In this document: in pieces, positions 24,767-36,963 of the stretch | How positions within the stretch are numbered: the stretch's first letter is position 1 | Layout: each line of letters begins with the position of its first letter | Translations under genes and position numbers: made by a program | Source of the DNA: Diorhabda sublineata | Lineage: Eukaryota; Arthropoda; Insecta; Coleoptera; Chrysomelidae | Length of the DNA: 64,000 nt | NCBI RefSeq assembly: GCF_026230105.1 | Contig: NW_026614280.1 | Coordinates: 62,001 to 126,000 of the forward strand | Direction: 5' to 3' | Notes under the pieces: generated by a model | What the model was told of the DNA's origin: nothing | The model's database searches: none | What the model saw: only the letters and a program-made list of their open reading frames with translations

Positions 24767-26089
24767 GTGGATGTTAATCGACGATATTTGACAAAGTTAG
24801 ATGCAAACTCACTCAAATATATGAGAAATGTTGAAATTCGTCTTCAAATTAGGAAGATAGACTTTGAAAATTTTCAATCAACACAAAGTGACAGTCGAGC
24901 TCAATTGGCTTCAGTGGATGTTAATCGACGATATCTGTCAAAGTTAGATGCAAACTCTCTCAAATATATAAGTAATGTTGAAATTCGACTTCAAATTAGG
25001 AAGATAGACTTTGAAAATTTTCAATCAACACAAAGTGACAGTCGACCTCAATTGGCTTCAGTGGATGTTAATCGACGATATCTGACAAAGTTAGATGCAA
25101 ACTCACTCAAATATATGAGAAATGTTGAAATTTGTCTTCAAATTAGGAAGATAGACTTTGAAAATTTTTAATCAACACAAAGTGACAGTCGACCTCAATT
25201 GGCTTCAGTGGATGTTAATCGACGATATCTGACAAAGTTAGATGCAAACTCACTCAAATATATGAGAAATGTTGAAATTTGTCTTCAAATTAGGAAGATA
25301 GACTTTGAAAATTTTCAATCAACACAAAGTGACAGTCGACCTCAATTGGCTTCAGTGGATGTTAATCGACGATATCTGTCAAAGTTAGATACAAACTCTC
25401 TCAAATATATAAGAAATGTTGAAATTCGACTTCAAATTAGGAAGATAGACTTTGAAAATTTTTAATCAACACAAAGTGACAGTCGACCTCAATTGGCTTC
25501 AGTGGATGTTAATCGACGATATTTGACAAAGTTAGATGCGAACTCACTCAAATATATAAGAAATGTTGAAATTCGACTTCGAATTAGGAAGATAGACTTT
25601 GAAAATTTTCAATCAACACAAAGTGACAGTTGACCTCAATGGGCTTCAATGGAAGTTAATCGACGATATCTGACAAAGTTAGATGCAAACTCTCTCAAAT
25701 ATATAAGAAATGTTGAAATTCGACTTCAAATTAGGAAGATAGACTTTGAAAATTTTTAATCAACACAAAGTGACAGTCGACCTCAATTGGCTTCAGTGGA
25801 TATTAATTGACGATATTTGACAAAGTTAGATGCGAACTCACTCAAATATATAAGAAATGTTGAAATTCGACTTCGAATTAGGAAGATAGACTTTGAAAAT
25901 TTTCAATCAACACAAAGTGACAATCGATCTCAATGGGCTTCAATGGATTTTGAACGATGATATCTGACAAAGTTAGATGCAAACTCTCTCTAAAATATAA
26001 GAAATGTTGAAATTCGACTTCAACTTAGGAAGATAGACTTTGAAAATTTTTAATCAACACAAAGTGACAGTCGAGCTAAATTGGCTTCA
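24767..26089 (+). repeat. 9-mer HOR (1323 bp), AATTGACG subtype
   Basis: Same trimer and first dimer as the unit before it. Its last two dimers are GATATTTGAC/ATGGAAGTT (25502) and GATATTAATTGACG followed by TTTTGAACGATGATATC and CTCTCTCTAAAATATAAG (25796). The last monomer also has CAACTTAGG. Confidence 0.9.
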
Positions 26090-27412
26090 GTGGATGTTAA
26101 TCGACGATATCTGACAAAGTTAGAAGCAAACTCACTCAAATATATGAGAAATGTTGAAATTCGTCTTCAAATTAGGAAGATAGACTTTGAAAATTTTCAA
26201 TCAACACAAAGTGACAGTCGACCTCAATTGGCTTCAATGGATGTTAATCGACGATATCTGACAAAGTTAGATGCGAACTCACTCAAATATATAAGTAATG
26301 TTGAAATTCGACTTCAAATTAGGAAGATAGACTTTGAAAATTTTCAATCAACACAAAGTGACAGTCGACCTCAATTGGCTTCAGTGGATGTTAATCGACG
26401 ATATCTGACAAAGTTAGATGCAAACTCACTCAAATATATGAGAAATGTTGAAATTTGTCTTCAAATTAGGAAGATAGACTTTGAAAATTTTTAATCAACA
26501 CAAAGTGACAGTCGACCTCAATTGGCTTCAGTAGATGTTAATCGACGATATCTGACAAAGTTAGATGCAAACTCACTCAAATATATGAGAAATGTTGAAA
26601 TTTGTCTTCAAATTAGGAAGATAGACTTTGAAAATTTTCAATCAACACAAAGTGACAGTCGACCTCAATTGGCTTCAGTGGATGTTAATCGACGATATCT
26701 GTCAAAGTTAGATACAAACTCTCTCAAATATATAAGAAATGTTGAAATTCGACTTCAAATTAGGAAGATAGACTTTGAAAGTTTTTAATCAACACAAAGT
26801 GACAGTCGACCTCAATTGGCTTCAGTGGATGTTAATCGACGATATTTGACAAAGTTAGATGCGAACTCACTCAAATATATAAGAAATGTTGAAATTCGAC
26901 TTCGAATTAGGAAGATAGACTTTGAAAATTTTCAATCAACACAAAGTGACAGTTGACCTCAATGGGCTTCAATGGAAGTTAATCGACGATATCTGACAAA
27001 GTTAGATGCAAACTCTCTCAAATATATAAGAAATGTTGAAATTCGACTTCAAATTAGGAAGATAGACTTTGAAAATTTTTAATCAACACAAAGTGACAGT
27101 CGACCTCAATTGGCTTCAGTGGATATTAATTGACGATATTTGACAAAGTTAGATGCGAACTCACTCAAATATATAAGAAATGTTGAAATTCGACTTCGAA
27201 TTAGGAAGATAGACTTTGAAAATTTTCAATCAACACAAAGTGACAATCGATCTCAATGGGCTTCAATGGATTTTAAACGATGATATCTGACAAAGTTAGA
27301 TGCAAACTCTCTCTAAAATATAAGAAATGTTGAAATTCGACTTCAAATTAGGAAGATAGACTTTGAAAATTTTTAATCAACACAAAGTGACAGTCGAGCT
27401 AAATTGGCTTCA
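26090..27412 (+). repeat. 9-mer HOR (1323 bp), GTTAGAAGC subtype
   Basis: It starts with the GTTAGAAGCAAAC trimer and otherwise follows the previous unit at an offset of 1323 bp, including the GATATTAATTGACG and CTCTCTCTAAAATATAAG dimer at 27119. Private variants are GTAGATGTTAATCG near 26530 and GAAAGTTTTTAATC near 26776. Confidence 0.9.
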
Positions 27413-29029
27413 GTGGATGTTAATCGACGATATCTGACAAAGTTAGAAGCAAACTCACTCAAATATATGAGAAATGTTGAAATTCGTCTTCAAATTAGGA
27501 AGATAGACTTTGAAAATTTTCAATCAACACAAAGTGACAGTCGACCTCAATTGGCTTCAATGGATGTTAATCGACGATATCTGACAAAGTTAGATGCGAA
27601 CTCACTCAAATATATAAGAAATATTGAAATTCGACTTCAAATTAGGAAGATAGACTTTGAAAATTTTCAATCAACACAAAGTGACAGTCGACCTCAATTG
27701 GCTTCGATGGATGTTAATCGACGATATCTGACAAAGTTAGATGCGAACTCACTCAAATATATAAGAAATGTTGAAATTCGACTTCAAATTAGGAAGATAG
27801 ACTTTGAAAATTTTCAATAAACACAAAGTGACAGTCGACCTCAATTGGCTTGAGTGGATGTTGATCGACGATATCTGACAAAGTTAGATGCAAACTCTCT
27901 CAAATATATAAGAAATGTTGAAATTCGACTTCAAATTAGGAAGATAGACTTTGAAAATTTTCAATCAACACAAAGTGACAGTCGACCTCAATTGGCTTCA
28001 ATGGATGTTAATCGACGATATCTGACAAAGTTAGATGCGAACTCACTCAAATATATAAGAAATGTTGAAATTCGACTTCAAATTAGGAAGATAGACTTTG
28101 AAAATTTTCAATCAACACAAAGTGACAGTCGACCTCAATTGGCTTCGATGGATGTTAATCGACGATATCTGACAAAGTTAGATGCGAACTCACTCAAATA
28201 TATAAGAAATGTTGAAATTCGACTTCAAATTAGGAAGATAGACTTTGAAAATTTTCAATAAACACAAAGTGACAGTCGACCTCAATTGGCTTGAGTGGAT
28301 GTTGATCGACGATATCTGACAAAGTTAGATGCAAACTCTCTCAAATATATGAGAAATGTTGAAATTCGACTTCAAATTAGGAAGATAGACTTTGAAAATT
28401 TTTAATCAACACAAAGTGACAGTCGACCTCAATGGGCTTCAGTGGATGTTAATCGACGATATCTGACAAAGTTAGATGCGAACTCACTCAAATATATAAG
28501 AAATGTTGAAATTCGACTTCAAATTAGGAAGATAGACTTTGAAAATTTTCAATAAACACAAAGTGACAGTCGACCTCAATTGGCTTCAGTGGATGTTAAT
28601 CGACGATATCTGACAAATTTAGATGCAAACTCTCTCAAATATATAAGAAATGTTGATATTCGACTTCAAATTAGGAAGATAGACTTTGAAAATTTTCAAT
28701 CAACACAAAGTGACAGTCGACCTCAATTGGCTTGAGTGGATGTTGATCGACGATATCTGACAAAGTTAGATGCAAACTCTCTCAAATATATGAGAAATGT
28801 TGAAATTCGACTTCAAATTAGGAAGATAGACTTTGAAAATTTTCAATCAACACAAAGTGACAGTCGACCTCAATTGGCTTCGATGGATGTTAATCGACGA
28901 TATCTGACAAAGTTAGATGCGAACTCACTCAAATATATAAGGAATGTTGAAATTCGACTTCAATTTAGGAAGATAGACTTTGAAAATTTTCAATAAACAC
29001 AAAGTGACAGTCGACCTCAATTGGCTTCG
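27413..29029 (+). repeat. Transition into TTGAGTGG dimer family (11 monomers)
   Basis: It opens with the GTTAGAAGC and ATATTGAAATTCG monomers of the left family. It then changes to GTGGATGTTGATCG monomers preceded by CAATAAACAC and TTGAGTGG (27854, 28295, 28736), GACAAATTTAG (28589) and CAATTTAGG (28883). The junction is a smooth monomer-in-phase change with no unique DNA. Confidence 0.82.
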
Positions 29030-31528
29030 ATGGATGTTTATCGACGATATCTGACAAAGTTAGATGCGAACTCACTCAAATATATAAGAAATGTTGATAT
29101 TCGACTTCAAATTAGGAAGATAGACTTTGAAAATTTTCAATCAACACAAAGTGACAGTCGAGCTAAATTGGCTTCAGTGGATGTTAATCGACGATATCTG
29201 ACAAAGTTAGATGCAAACTCTCTCAAATATATAACAAATGTTGAAATTCGACTTCAAATTAGGAAGATAGACTTTGAAAATTTTCAATCAACACAAAGTG
29301 ACAGTCGAGCTCAATTGGCTTCAGTGGATGTTAATCGACGATATCTGACAAAGTTAGATGCAAACTCTCTCAAATATATAAGAAATGTTGAAATTCGACT
29401 TCAAATTAGGAAGATAGACTTTGAAAATTTTATATCAACACAAAGTGACAGTCGACCTCAATTGGCTTCAGTGGATGTTTATCGCGTATATCTGACAAAG
29501 TTAGATGCAAACTCACTCAAATATATAAGAAATGTTGAAATTCGACTTCGAATTAGGAAGATAGACTTTGAAAATTTTCAATCAACAAAAAGTGACAATC
29601 GATCTCAATGGGCTTCAATGGATGTTAATCGACGATATCTGACAAAGTTAGATGCGAACTCACTCAAATATATAAGAAATGTTGAAATTCGACTTCAAAT
29701 TAGGAAGATAGACTTTGAAAATTTTCAATCAACACAAAGTGACAGTTGACCTCAATGGGCTTCAATGGAAGTTAATCGACGATATCTGAAAAAGTTAGAT
29801 GCAAACTCTCTCAAATATATAAGAAATGTTGAAATTCGACTTCAAATTGAGAAGATAGACTTTGAAAATTTTCAATCAACACAAAGTGACAGTCGACCTC
29901 AATTGGCTTCGATGGATGTTAATCGACGATATCTGACAAAGTTAGATGCGAACTCACTCAAATATATAAGAAATGTTGAAATTCGACTTCAAATTAGGAA
30001 GATAGACTTTGAAAATTCTCAATAAACACAAAGTGACAGTCGACCTCAATTGGCTTGAGTGGATGTTGATCGACGATATCTGACAAAGTTAGATGCAAAC
30101 TCTCTCAAATATATAAGAAATGTTGAAATTCGACTTCAAATTAGGAAGATAGACTTTGAAAATTTTCAATCAACACAAAGTGACAGTCGACCTCAATTGG
30201 CTTCAATGGATGTTAATCGACGATATCTGACAAAGTTAGATGCGAACTCACTCAAATATATAAGAAATGTTGAAATTCGACTTCAAATTAGGAAGATAGA
30301 CTTTGAAAATTTTCAATAAACACAAAGTGACAGTCGACCTCAATTGGCTTGAGTGGATGTTGATCGACGATATCTGACAAAGTTAGATGCAAACTCTCTC
30401 AAATATATAAGAAATGTTGAAATTCGACTTCAAATTAGGAAGATAGACTTTGAAAATTTTCAATCAACACAAAGTGACAGTCGACCTCAATTGGCTTCAA
30501 TGGATGTTAATCGACGATATCTGACAAAGTTAGATGCGAACTCTCTCAAATATATAAGAAATGTTGAAATTCGACTTCAAATTAGGAAGATAGACTTTGA
30601 AAATTTTCAATCAACACAAAGTGACAGTCGACCTCAATTGGCTTCAATGGATGTTAATCGACGATATCTGACAAAGTTAGATGCGAACTCACTCAAATAT
30701 ATAAGAAATGTTGAAATTCGACTTCAAATTAGGAAGATAGACTTTGAAAATTTTCAATCAACACAAAGTGACAGTCGACCTCAATTGGCTTCGATGGATG
30801 TTAATCGACGATATCTGACAAAGTTAGATGCGAACTCACTCAAATATATAAGAAATGTTGGAATTCGACTTCAAATTAGGAAGATAGACTTTGAAAATTT
30901 TCAATAAACACAAAGTGACAGTCGACCTCAATTGGCTTGAGTGGATGTTGATCGACGATATCTGACAAAGTTAGATGCAAACTCTCTCAAATATATGAGA
31001 AATGTTGAAATTCGACTTCAAATTAGGAAGATAGACTTTGAAAATTTTTAATCAACACAAAGTGACAGTCGACCTCAATGGGCTTCAGTGGATGTTAATC
31101 GACGATATCTGACAAAGTTAGATGCGAACTCACTCAAATATATAAGAAATGTTGAAATTCGACTTCAAATTAGGAAGATAGACTTTGAAAATTTTCAATA
31201 AACACAAAGTGACAGTCGACCTCAATTGGCTTCAGTGGATGTTAATCGACGATATCTGACAAATTTAGATGCAAACTCTCTCAAATATATAAGAAATGTT
31301 GATATTCGACTTCAAATTAGGAAGATAGACTTTGAAAATTTTCAATCAACACAAAGTGACAGTCGACCTCAATTGGCTTCGATGGATGTTAATCGACGAT
31401 ATCTGACAAGGTTAGATGCGAACTTACTCAAATATATAAGAAATGTTGAAATTCGACTTCAATTTAGGAAGATAGACTTTGAAAATTTTCAATAAACACA
31501 AAGTGACAGTCGACCTCAATTGGCTTCG
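29030..31528 (+). repeat. 17-mer HOR copy 1 (2499 bp)
   Basis: Seventeen monomers: GTTTATCGACG with GTTGATATTCG (29030), ATAACAAATG (29177), TTTTATATCAAC (29324), CGCGTATATC with CGACTTCGAATT (29471), CAACAAAAAGTGAC junction (about 29586), CTGAAAAAG with AAATTGAGAAG (29765), AATTCTCAATAAAC (29912), then GTTGATCG and GTTAATCG monomers, GTTGGAATTCG (about 30860), TTTTTAATC (31048), TGGGCTTCAGTGG, GACAAATTTAG (31235) and CAATTTAGG (31382). Confidence 0.9.
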
Positions 31529-34027
31529 ATGGATGTTAATCGACGATATCTGACAAAGTTAGATGCGAACTCACTCAAATATATAAGAAATGTTGATATT
31601 CGACTTCAAATTAGGAAGATAGACTTTGAAAATTTTCAATCAACACAAAGTGACAGTCGAGCTAAATTGGCTTCAGTGGATGTTAATCGACGATATCTGA
31701 CAAAGTTAGATGCAAACTCTCTCAAATATATAACAAATGTTGAAATTCGACTTCAAATTAGGAAGATAGACTTTGAAAATTTTCAATCAACACAAAGTGA
31801 CAGTCGAGCTCAATTGGCTTCAGTGGATGTTAATCGACGATATCTGACAAAGTTAGATGCAAACTCTCTCAAATATATAAGAAATGTTGAAATTCGACTT
31901 CAAATTAGGAAGATAGACTTTGAAAATTTTATATCAACACAAAGTGACAGTCGACCTCAATTGGCTTCAGTGGATGTTTATCGCGTATATCTGACAAAGT
32001 TAGATGCAAACTCACTCAAATATATAAGAAATGTTGAAATTCGACTTCGAATTAGGAAGATAGACTTTGAAAATTTTCAATCAACAAAAAGTGACAATCG
32101 ATCTCAATGGGCTTCAATGGATGTTAATCGACGATATCTGACAAAGTTAGATGCGAACTCACTCAAATATATAAGAAATGTTGAAATTCGACTTCAAATT
32201 AGGAAGATAGACTTTGAAAATTTTCAATCAACACAAAGTGACAGTTGACCTCAATGGGCTTCAATGGAAGTTAATCGACGATATCTGAAAAAGTTAGATG
32301 CAAACTCTCTCAAATATATAAGAAATGTTGAAATTCGACTTCAAATTGAGAAGATAGACTTTGAAAATTTTCAATCAACACAAAGTGACAGTTGACCTCA
32401 ATGGGCTTCAATGGAAGTTAATCGACGATATCTGAAAAAGTTAGATGCAAACTCTCTCAAATATATAAGAAATGTTGAAATTCGACTTCAAATTGAGAAG
32501 ATAGACTTTGAAAATTTTCAATAAACACAAAGTGACAGTCGACCTCAATTGGCTTGAGTGGATGTTGATCGACGATATCTGACAAAGTTAGATGCAAACT
32601 CTCTCAAATATATGAGAAATGTGGAAATTCGACTTCAAATTAGGAAGATAGACTTTGAAAATTTTCAATAAACACAAAGTGACAGTCGACCTCAATTGGC
32701 TTCAGTGGATGTTAATCGACGATATCTGACAAATTTAGATGCAAACTCTCTCAAATATATAAGGAATGTTGATATTCGACTTCAAATTAGGAAGATAGAC
32801 TTTGAAAATTTTCAATCAACACAAAGTGACAGTCGACCTCAATGGGCTTCAATGGAAGTTAATCGACGATATCTGAAAAAGTTAGATGCAAACTCTCTCA
32901 AATATATAAGAAATGTTGAAATTCGACTTCAAATTGAGAAGATAGACTTTGAAAATTTTCAATCAACACAAAGTGACAGTCGACCTCAATTGGCTTCGAT
33001 GGATGTTAATCGACGATATCTGACAAAGTTAGATGCGAACTCACTCAAATATATAAGAAATGTTGAAATTCGACTTCAAATTAGGAAGATAGACTTTGAA
33101 AATTCTCAATAAACACAAAGTGACAGTCGACCTCAATTGGCTTGAGTGGATGTTGATCGACGATATCTGACAAAGTTAGATGCAAACTCTCTCAAATATA
33201 TAAGAAATGTTGAAATTCGACTTCAAATTAGGAAGATAGACTTTGAAAATTTTCAATCAACACAAAGTGACAGTCGACCTCAATTGGCTTCAATGGATGT
33301 TAATCGACGATATCTGACAAAGTTAGATGCGAACTCACTCAAATATATAAGAAATGTTGAAATTCGACTTCAAATTAGGAAGATAGACTTTGAAAATTTT
33401 CAATAAACACAAAGTGACAGTCGACCTCAATTGGCTTGAGTGGATGTTGATCGACGATATCTGACAAAGTTAGATGCAAACTCTCTCAAATATATGAGAA
33501 ATGTGGAAATTCGACTTCAAATTAGGAAGATAGACTTTGAAAATTTTTAATCAACACAAAGTGACAGTCGACCTCAATGGGCTTCAGTGGATGTTAATCG
33601 ACGATATCTGACAAAGTTAGATGCGAACTCACTCAAATATATAAGAAATGTTGAAATTCGACTTCAAATTAGGAAGATAGACTTTGAAAATTTTCAATAA
33701 ACACAAAGTGACAGTCGACCTCAATTGGCTTCAGTGGATGTTAATCGACGATATCTGACAAATTCAGATGCAAACTCTCTCAAATATATAAGGAATGTTG
33801 ATATTCGACTTCAAATTAGGAAGATAGACTTTGAAAATTTTCAATCAACACAAAGTGACAGTCGACCTCAATTGGCTTCGATGGATGTTAATCGACGATA
33901 TCTGACAAAGTTAGATGTGAACTCACTCAAATATATAAGAAATGTTGAAATTCGACTTCAATTTAGGAAGATAGACTTTGAAAATTTTCAATAAACACAA
34001 AGTGACAGTCGACCTCAATTGGCTTCG
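31529..34027 (+). repeat. 17-mer HOR copy 2 (2499 bp, internally rearranged)
   Basis: Same total length and same first six and last four monomer types as copy 1, with a different middle. Four monomers at 32411-32998 (AAATTGAGAAG, GTTGATCG with GTGGAAATTCG, GACAAATTTAG, AAATTGAGAAG) are extra, and four of the GTTGATCG/GTTAATCG monomers of copy 1 (30353-30940 region) are absent. The gain and loss cancel exactly. Private changes: GACAAATTCAG (about 33762) and GATGTGAACTC (about 33914). Confidence 0.88.
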
Positions 34028-35348
34028 ATGGATGTTAATCGACGATATCTGACAAAGTTAGATGCGAACTCACTCAAATATATAAGAAATGTTGATATTC
34101 GACTTCAAATTAGGAAGATAGACTTTGAAAATTTTCAATCAACACAAAGTGACAGTCGAGCTAAATTGGCTTCAGTGGATGTTAATCGACGATATCTGAC
34201 AAAGTTAGATGCAAACTCTCTCAAATATATAACAAATGTTGAAATTCGACTTCAAATTAGGAAGATAGACTTTGAAAATTTTCAATAAACACAAAGTGAC
34301 AGTCGAGCTCAATTGGCTTCAGTGGATGTTAATCGACGTTATCTGACAAAGTTAGATGCAAACTCTCTCAAATATATAAGAAATGTTGAAATTCGACTTC
34401 AAATTAGGAAGATAGACTCTGAAAATTTTATATCAACACAAAGTGACAGTCGACCTCAATGGACTTCAATGGATGTTAATCGACGATATCTGACAAAGTT
34501 AGATGCGAACTCACTCAAATATATAAGAGATTTTGAAATTCGACTTCAAATTAGGAAGATAGACTTCGAAAATTTTCAATCAACACAAAGTGACTGTCGA
34601 CCTCAATTGGCTTCAGTGGATGTTAATCGACGATATCTGACAAAGTTAGATGCAAAACACTCAAATATATGAGGAATGTTGAAATTTGTCTTCAAATCAG
34701 GAAGATAGACTCTGAAAATTTTCAATCAACACAAAGTGACAGTCGACCTCAATTGGCTTCAGTGGATGTTAATCGACGATATCTGACAAAGTTAGATGCA
34801 AACTCACTCAAATATATGAGAAATGTTGAAATTCGACTTCAAATTAGGAAGATAGACTTTGAAAATTTTCAATCAACACAAAGTGACAGTCGACCTCAAT
34901 TGGCTTCAGTGGATGTTAATCGACGATATCTGGCAAAGTTAGATGCAAACTCACTCAAATATATGAGAAATGTTGAAATTCGTCTTCAAATTAGGAAGAT
35001 AGACTTTGAAAATTTTCAATCAACACAAAGTGACAGTCGACCTCAATGGGCTTCAGTGGATTTTAATCGACAATATCTGACAAAGTTGGATGCGAATTCA
35101 CTCAAATATATAAGAAATGTTGAAATTCGACTTCAAATTAGGAAGATAGACTTTGAAAATTTTCAATCAACACAAAGTGACAGTCGACCTCAATTGGCTT
35201 CAGTGGATGTTAATCGACGATATCTGACAAAGTTAGATGCAAACTCACTCAAATATATGAGAAATGTTGAAATTCGTCTTCAAATTAGGAAGATAGACTT
35301 TAAAAATTTTCAATCAACACATAGCGCCATCGACCTCAATTGGCTTCA
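34028..35348 (+). repeat. Junction between the two 17-mer families (nine monomers, 1321 bp)
   Basis: The first three monomers repeat the start of the 17-mer (GTTGATATTCG, ATAACAAATG, TTTTATATCAAC). Later monomers belong to the next family (AATCAGGAAG with GACTCTG, CTGGCAAAG, GATTTTAATCGACAATATC, TTTAAAAATTTT). Two 1-bp deletions occur: GCAAAACACTC near 34,653, and CACATAGCGCCATCG near 35,323. They are the first phase changes since position 412. Confidence 0.86.
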
Positions 35349-36963
35349 GTGGATGTTAATCGACGATATCTGACAAAGTTAGATGCGAACTCACTCAAAT
35401 ATATAAGAAATGTTGAAATTCGACTTCGAATTAGGAAGATAGACTTTGAAAATTTTCAATCAACTCAAAGTGACAATCGATCTCAATTGGCTTCAGTGGA
35501 TGTTAATCGACGATATCTGACAAAGTTAGATGCAAACTCTCTCAAATATATAAGAAATGTTGATATTCGACTTCAAATTAGGAGGATAGACTTTGAAAAT
35601 TTTCAATCAACACAAAGTGACAGTCGACCTCAATTGGCTTCAGTGGATGTTTATCGCGTATATCTGACAAAGTTGGATGCAAACTCACTCAAATATATTA
35701 GAAATGTTGAAATTCGACTTCAAATTAGGAAGATAGACTTCGAAAATTTTCAATCAACACAAAGTGACAGTTGACCTCAATGGGCTTCAATGGATGTTAA
35801 TCGCCCATATCTGACAAAGTTAGATGCAAACTTACTCAAATATATGAGAAATGTTGAAATTCGACTTCAAATCAGGAAGATAGACTCTGAAAATTTTCAA
35901 TCAACACAAAGTGACAGTCGACCTCAATTGGCTTCAGTGGATGTTAATCGACGATATCTGAAAAAGTTAGATGCAAACTCACTCAAATATATGAGAAATG
36001 TTGAAATTCGACTTCAAATTAGGAAGATAGACTTTGAAAATTTTCAATCAACACAAAGTGACAGTCGACCTCAATGGGCTTCAGTGGATTTTAATCGACA
36101 ATATCTGACAAAGTTGGATGCGAACTCACTCAAATATATAAGGAATGTTGAAATTCGACTTCAAATTAGGAAGGTAGACTTTGAAAATTTTCAATCAACA
36201 CAAAGTGACAGTCGACCTCAATTGGCTTCAGTGGATGTTAATCGACGATATCTGACAAAGTTAGATGCAAACTCACTCAAATATATGAGAAATGTTGAAA
36301 TTCGTCTTCAAATTAGGAAGATAGACTTTAAAAATTTTCAATCAACACAAAGCGCCATCGACCTCAATTGGCTTCAGTGGATGTTAATCGACGATATCTG
36401 ACAAAGTTAGATGCGAACTCACTCAAATATATAAGAAATGTTGAAATTCGACTTCGAATTAGGAAGATAGACTTTGAAAATTTTCAATCAACTAAAAGTG
36501 ACAATCGATCTCAATTGGCTTCAGTGGATGTTAATCGACGATATCTGACAAAGTTGGATGCGAACTCACTCAAATATATGAGAAATGTTGAAATTCGACT
36601 TCAAATTAGGAAGATAGACTTTGAAAATTTTCAATCAACACAAAGTGACAGTCGACCTCAATTGGCTTCAGTGGATGTTAATCGACGATATCTGACAAAG
36701 TTAGATGCAAACTCTCTCAAATATATAAGAAATGTTGAAATTCGACTTAAAATTAGGAAGATAGACTTTGAAAATTTTCAATCAACTCAAAGTAACAGTC
36801 GACCTCAATGGGCTTCAGTGGATGTTAATCGACGATATCTGACAAAGTTAGATGCAAACTCACTCAAATATATGAGAAATGTTGAAATTCGACTTCAAAT
36901 TAGGAAGATAGACTTTGAAAATTTTCAATCAACACAAGTGACAGTTGACCTCAATGGGCTTCA
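35349..36963 (+). repeat. HOR segment of 11 monomers (1615 bp)
   Basis: Monomers include CGACTTCGAATT (35349 and 36377), CGCGTATATC (35643 region), CGCCCATATC with AATCAGGAAG/GACTCTG (35790), CTGAAAAAG, GATTTTAATCGACAATATC, AGGAAGGTAGAC and CGACTTAAAATT. Two single-base deletions, AGCGCCATCG near 36,354 and CACAAGTGAC near 36,937, explain the 2-bp shortfall from 1617. Confidence 0.87.
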
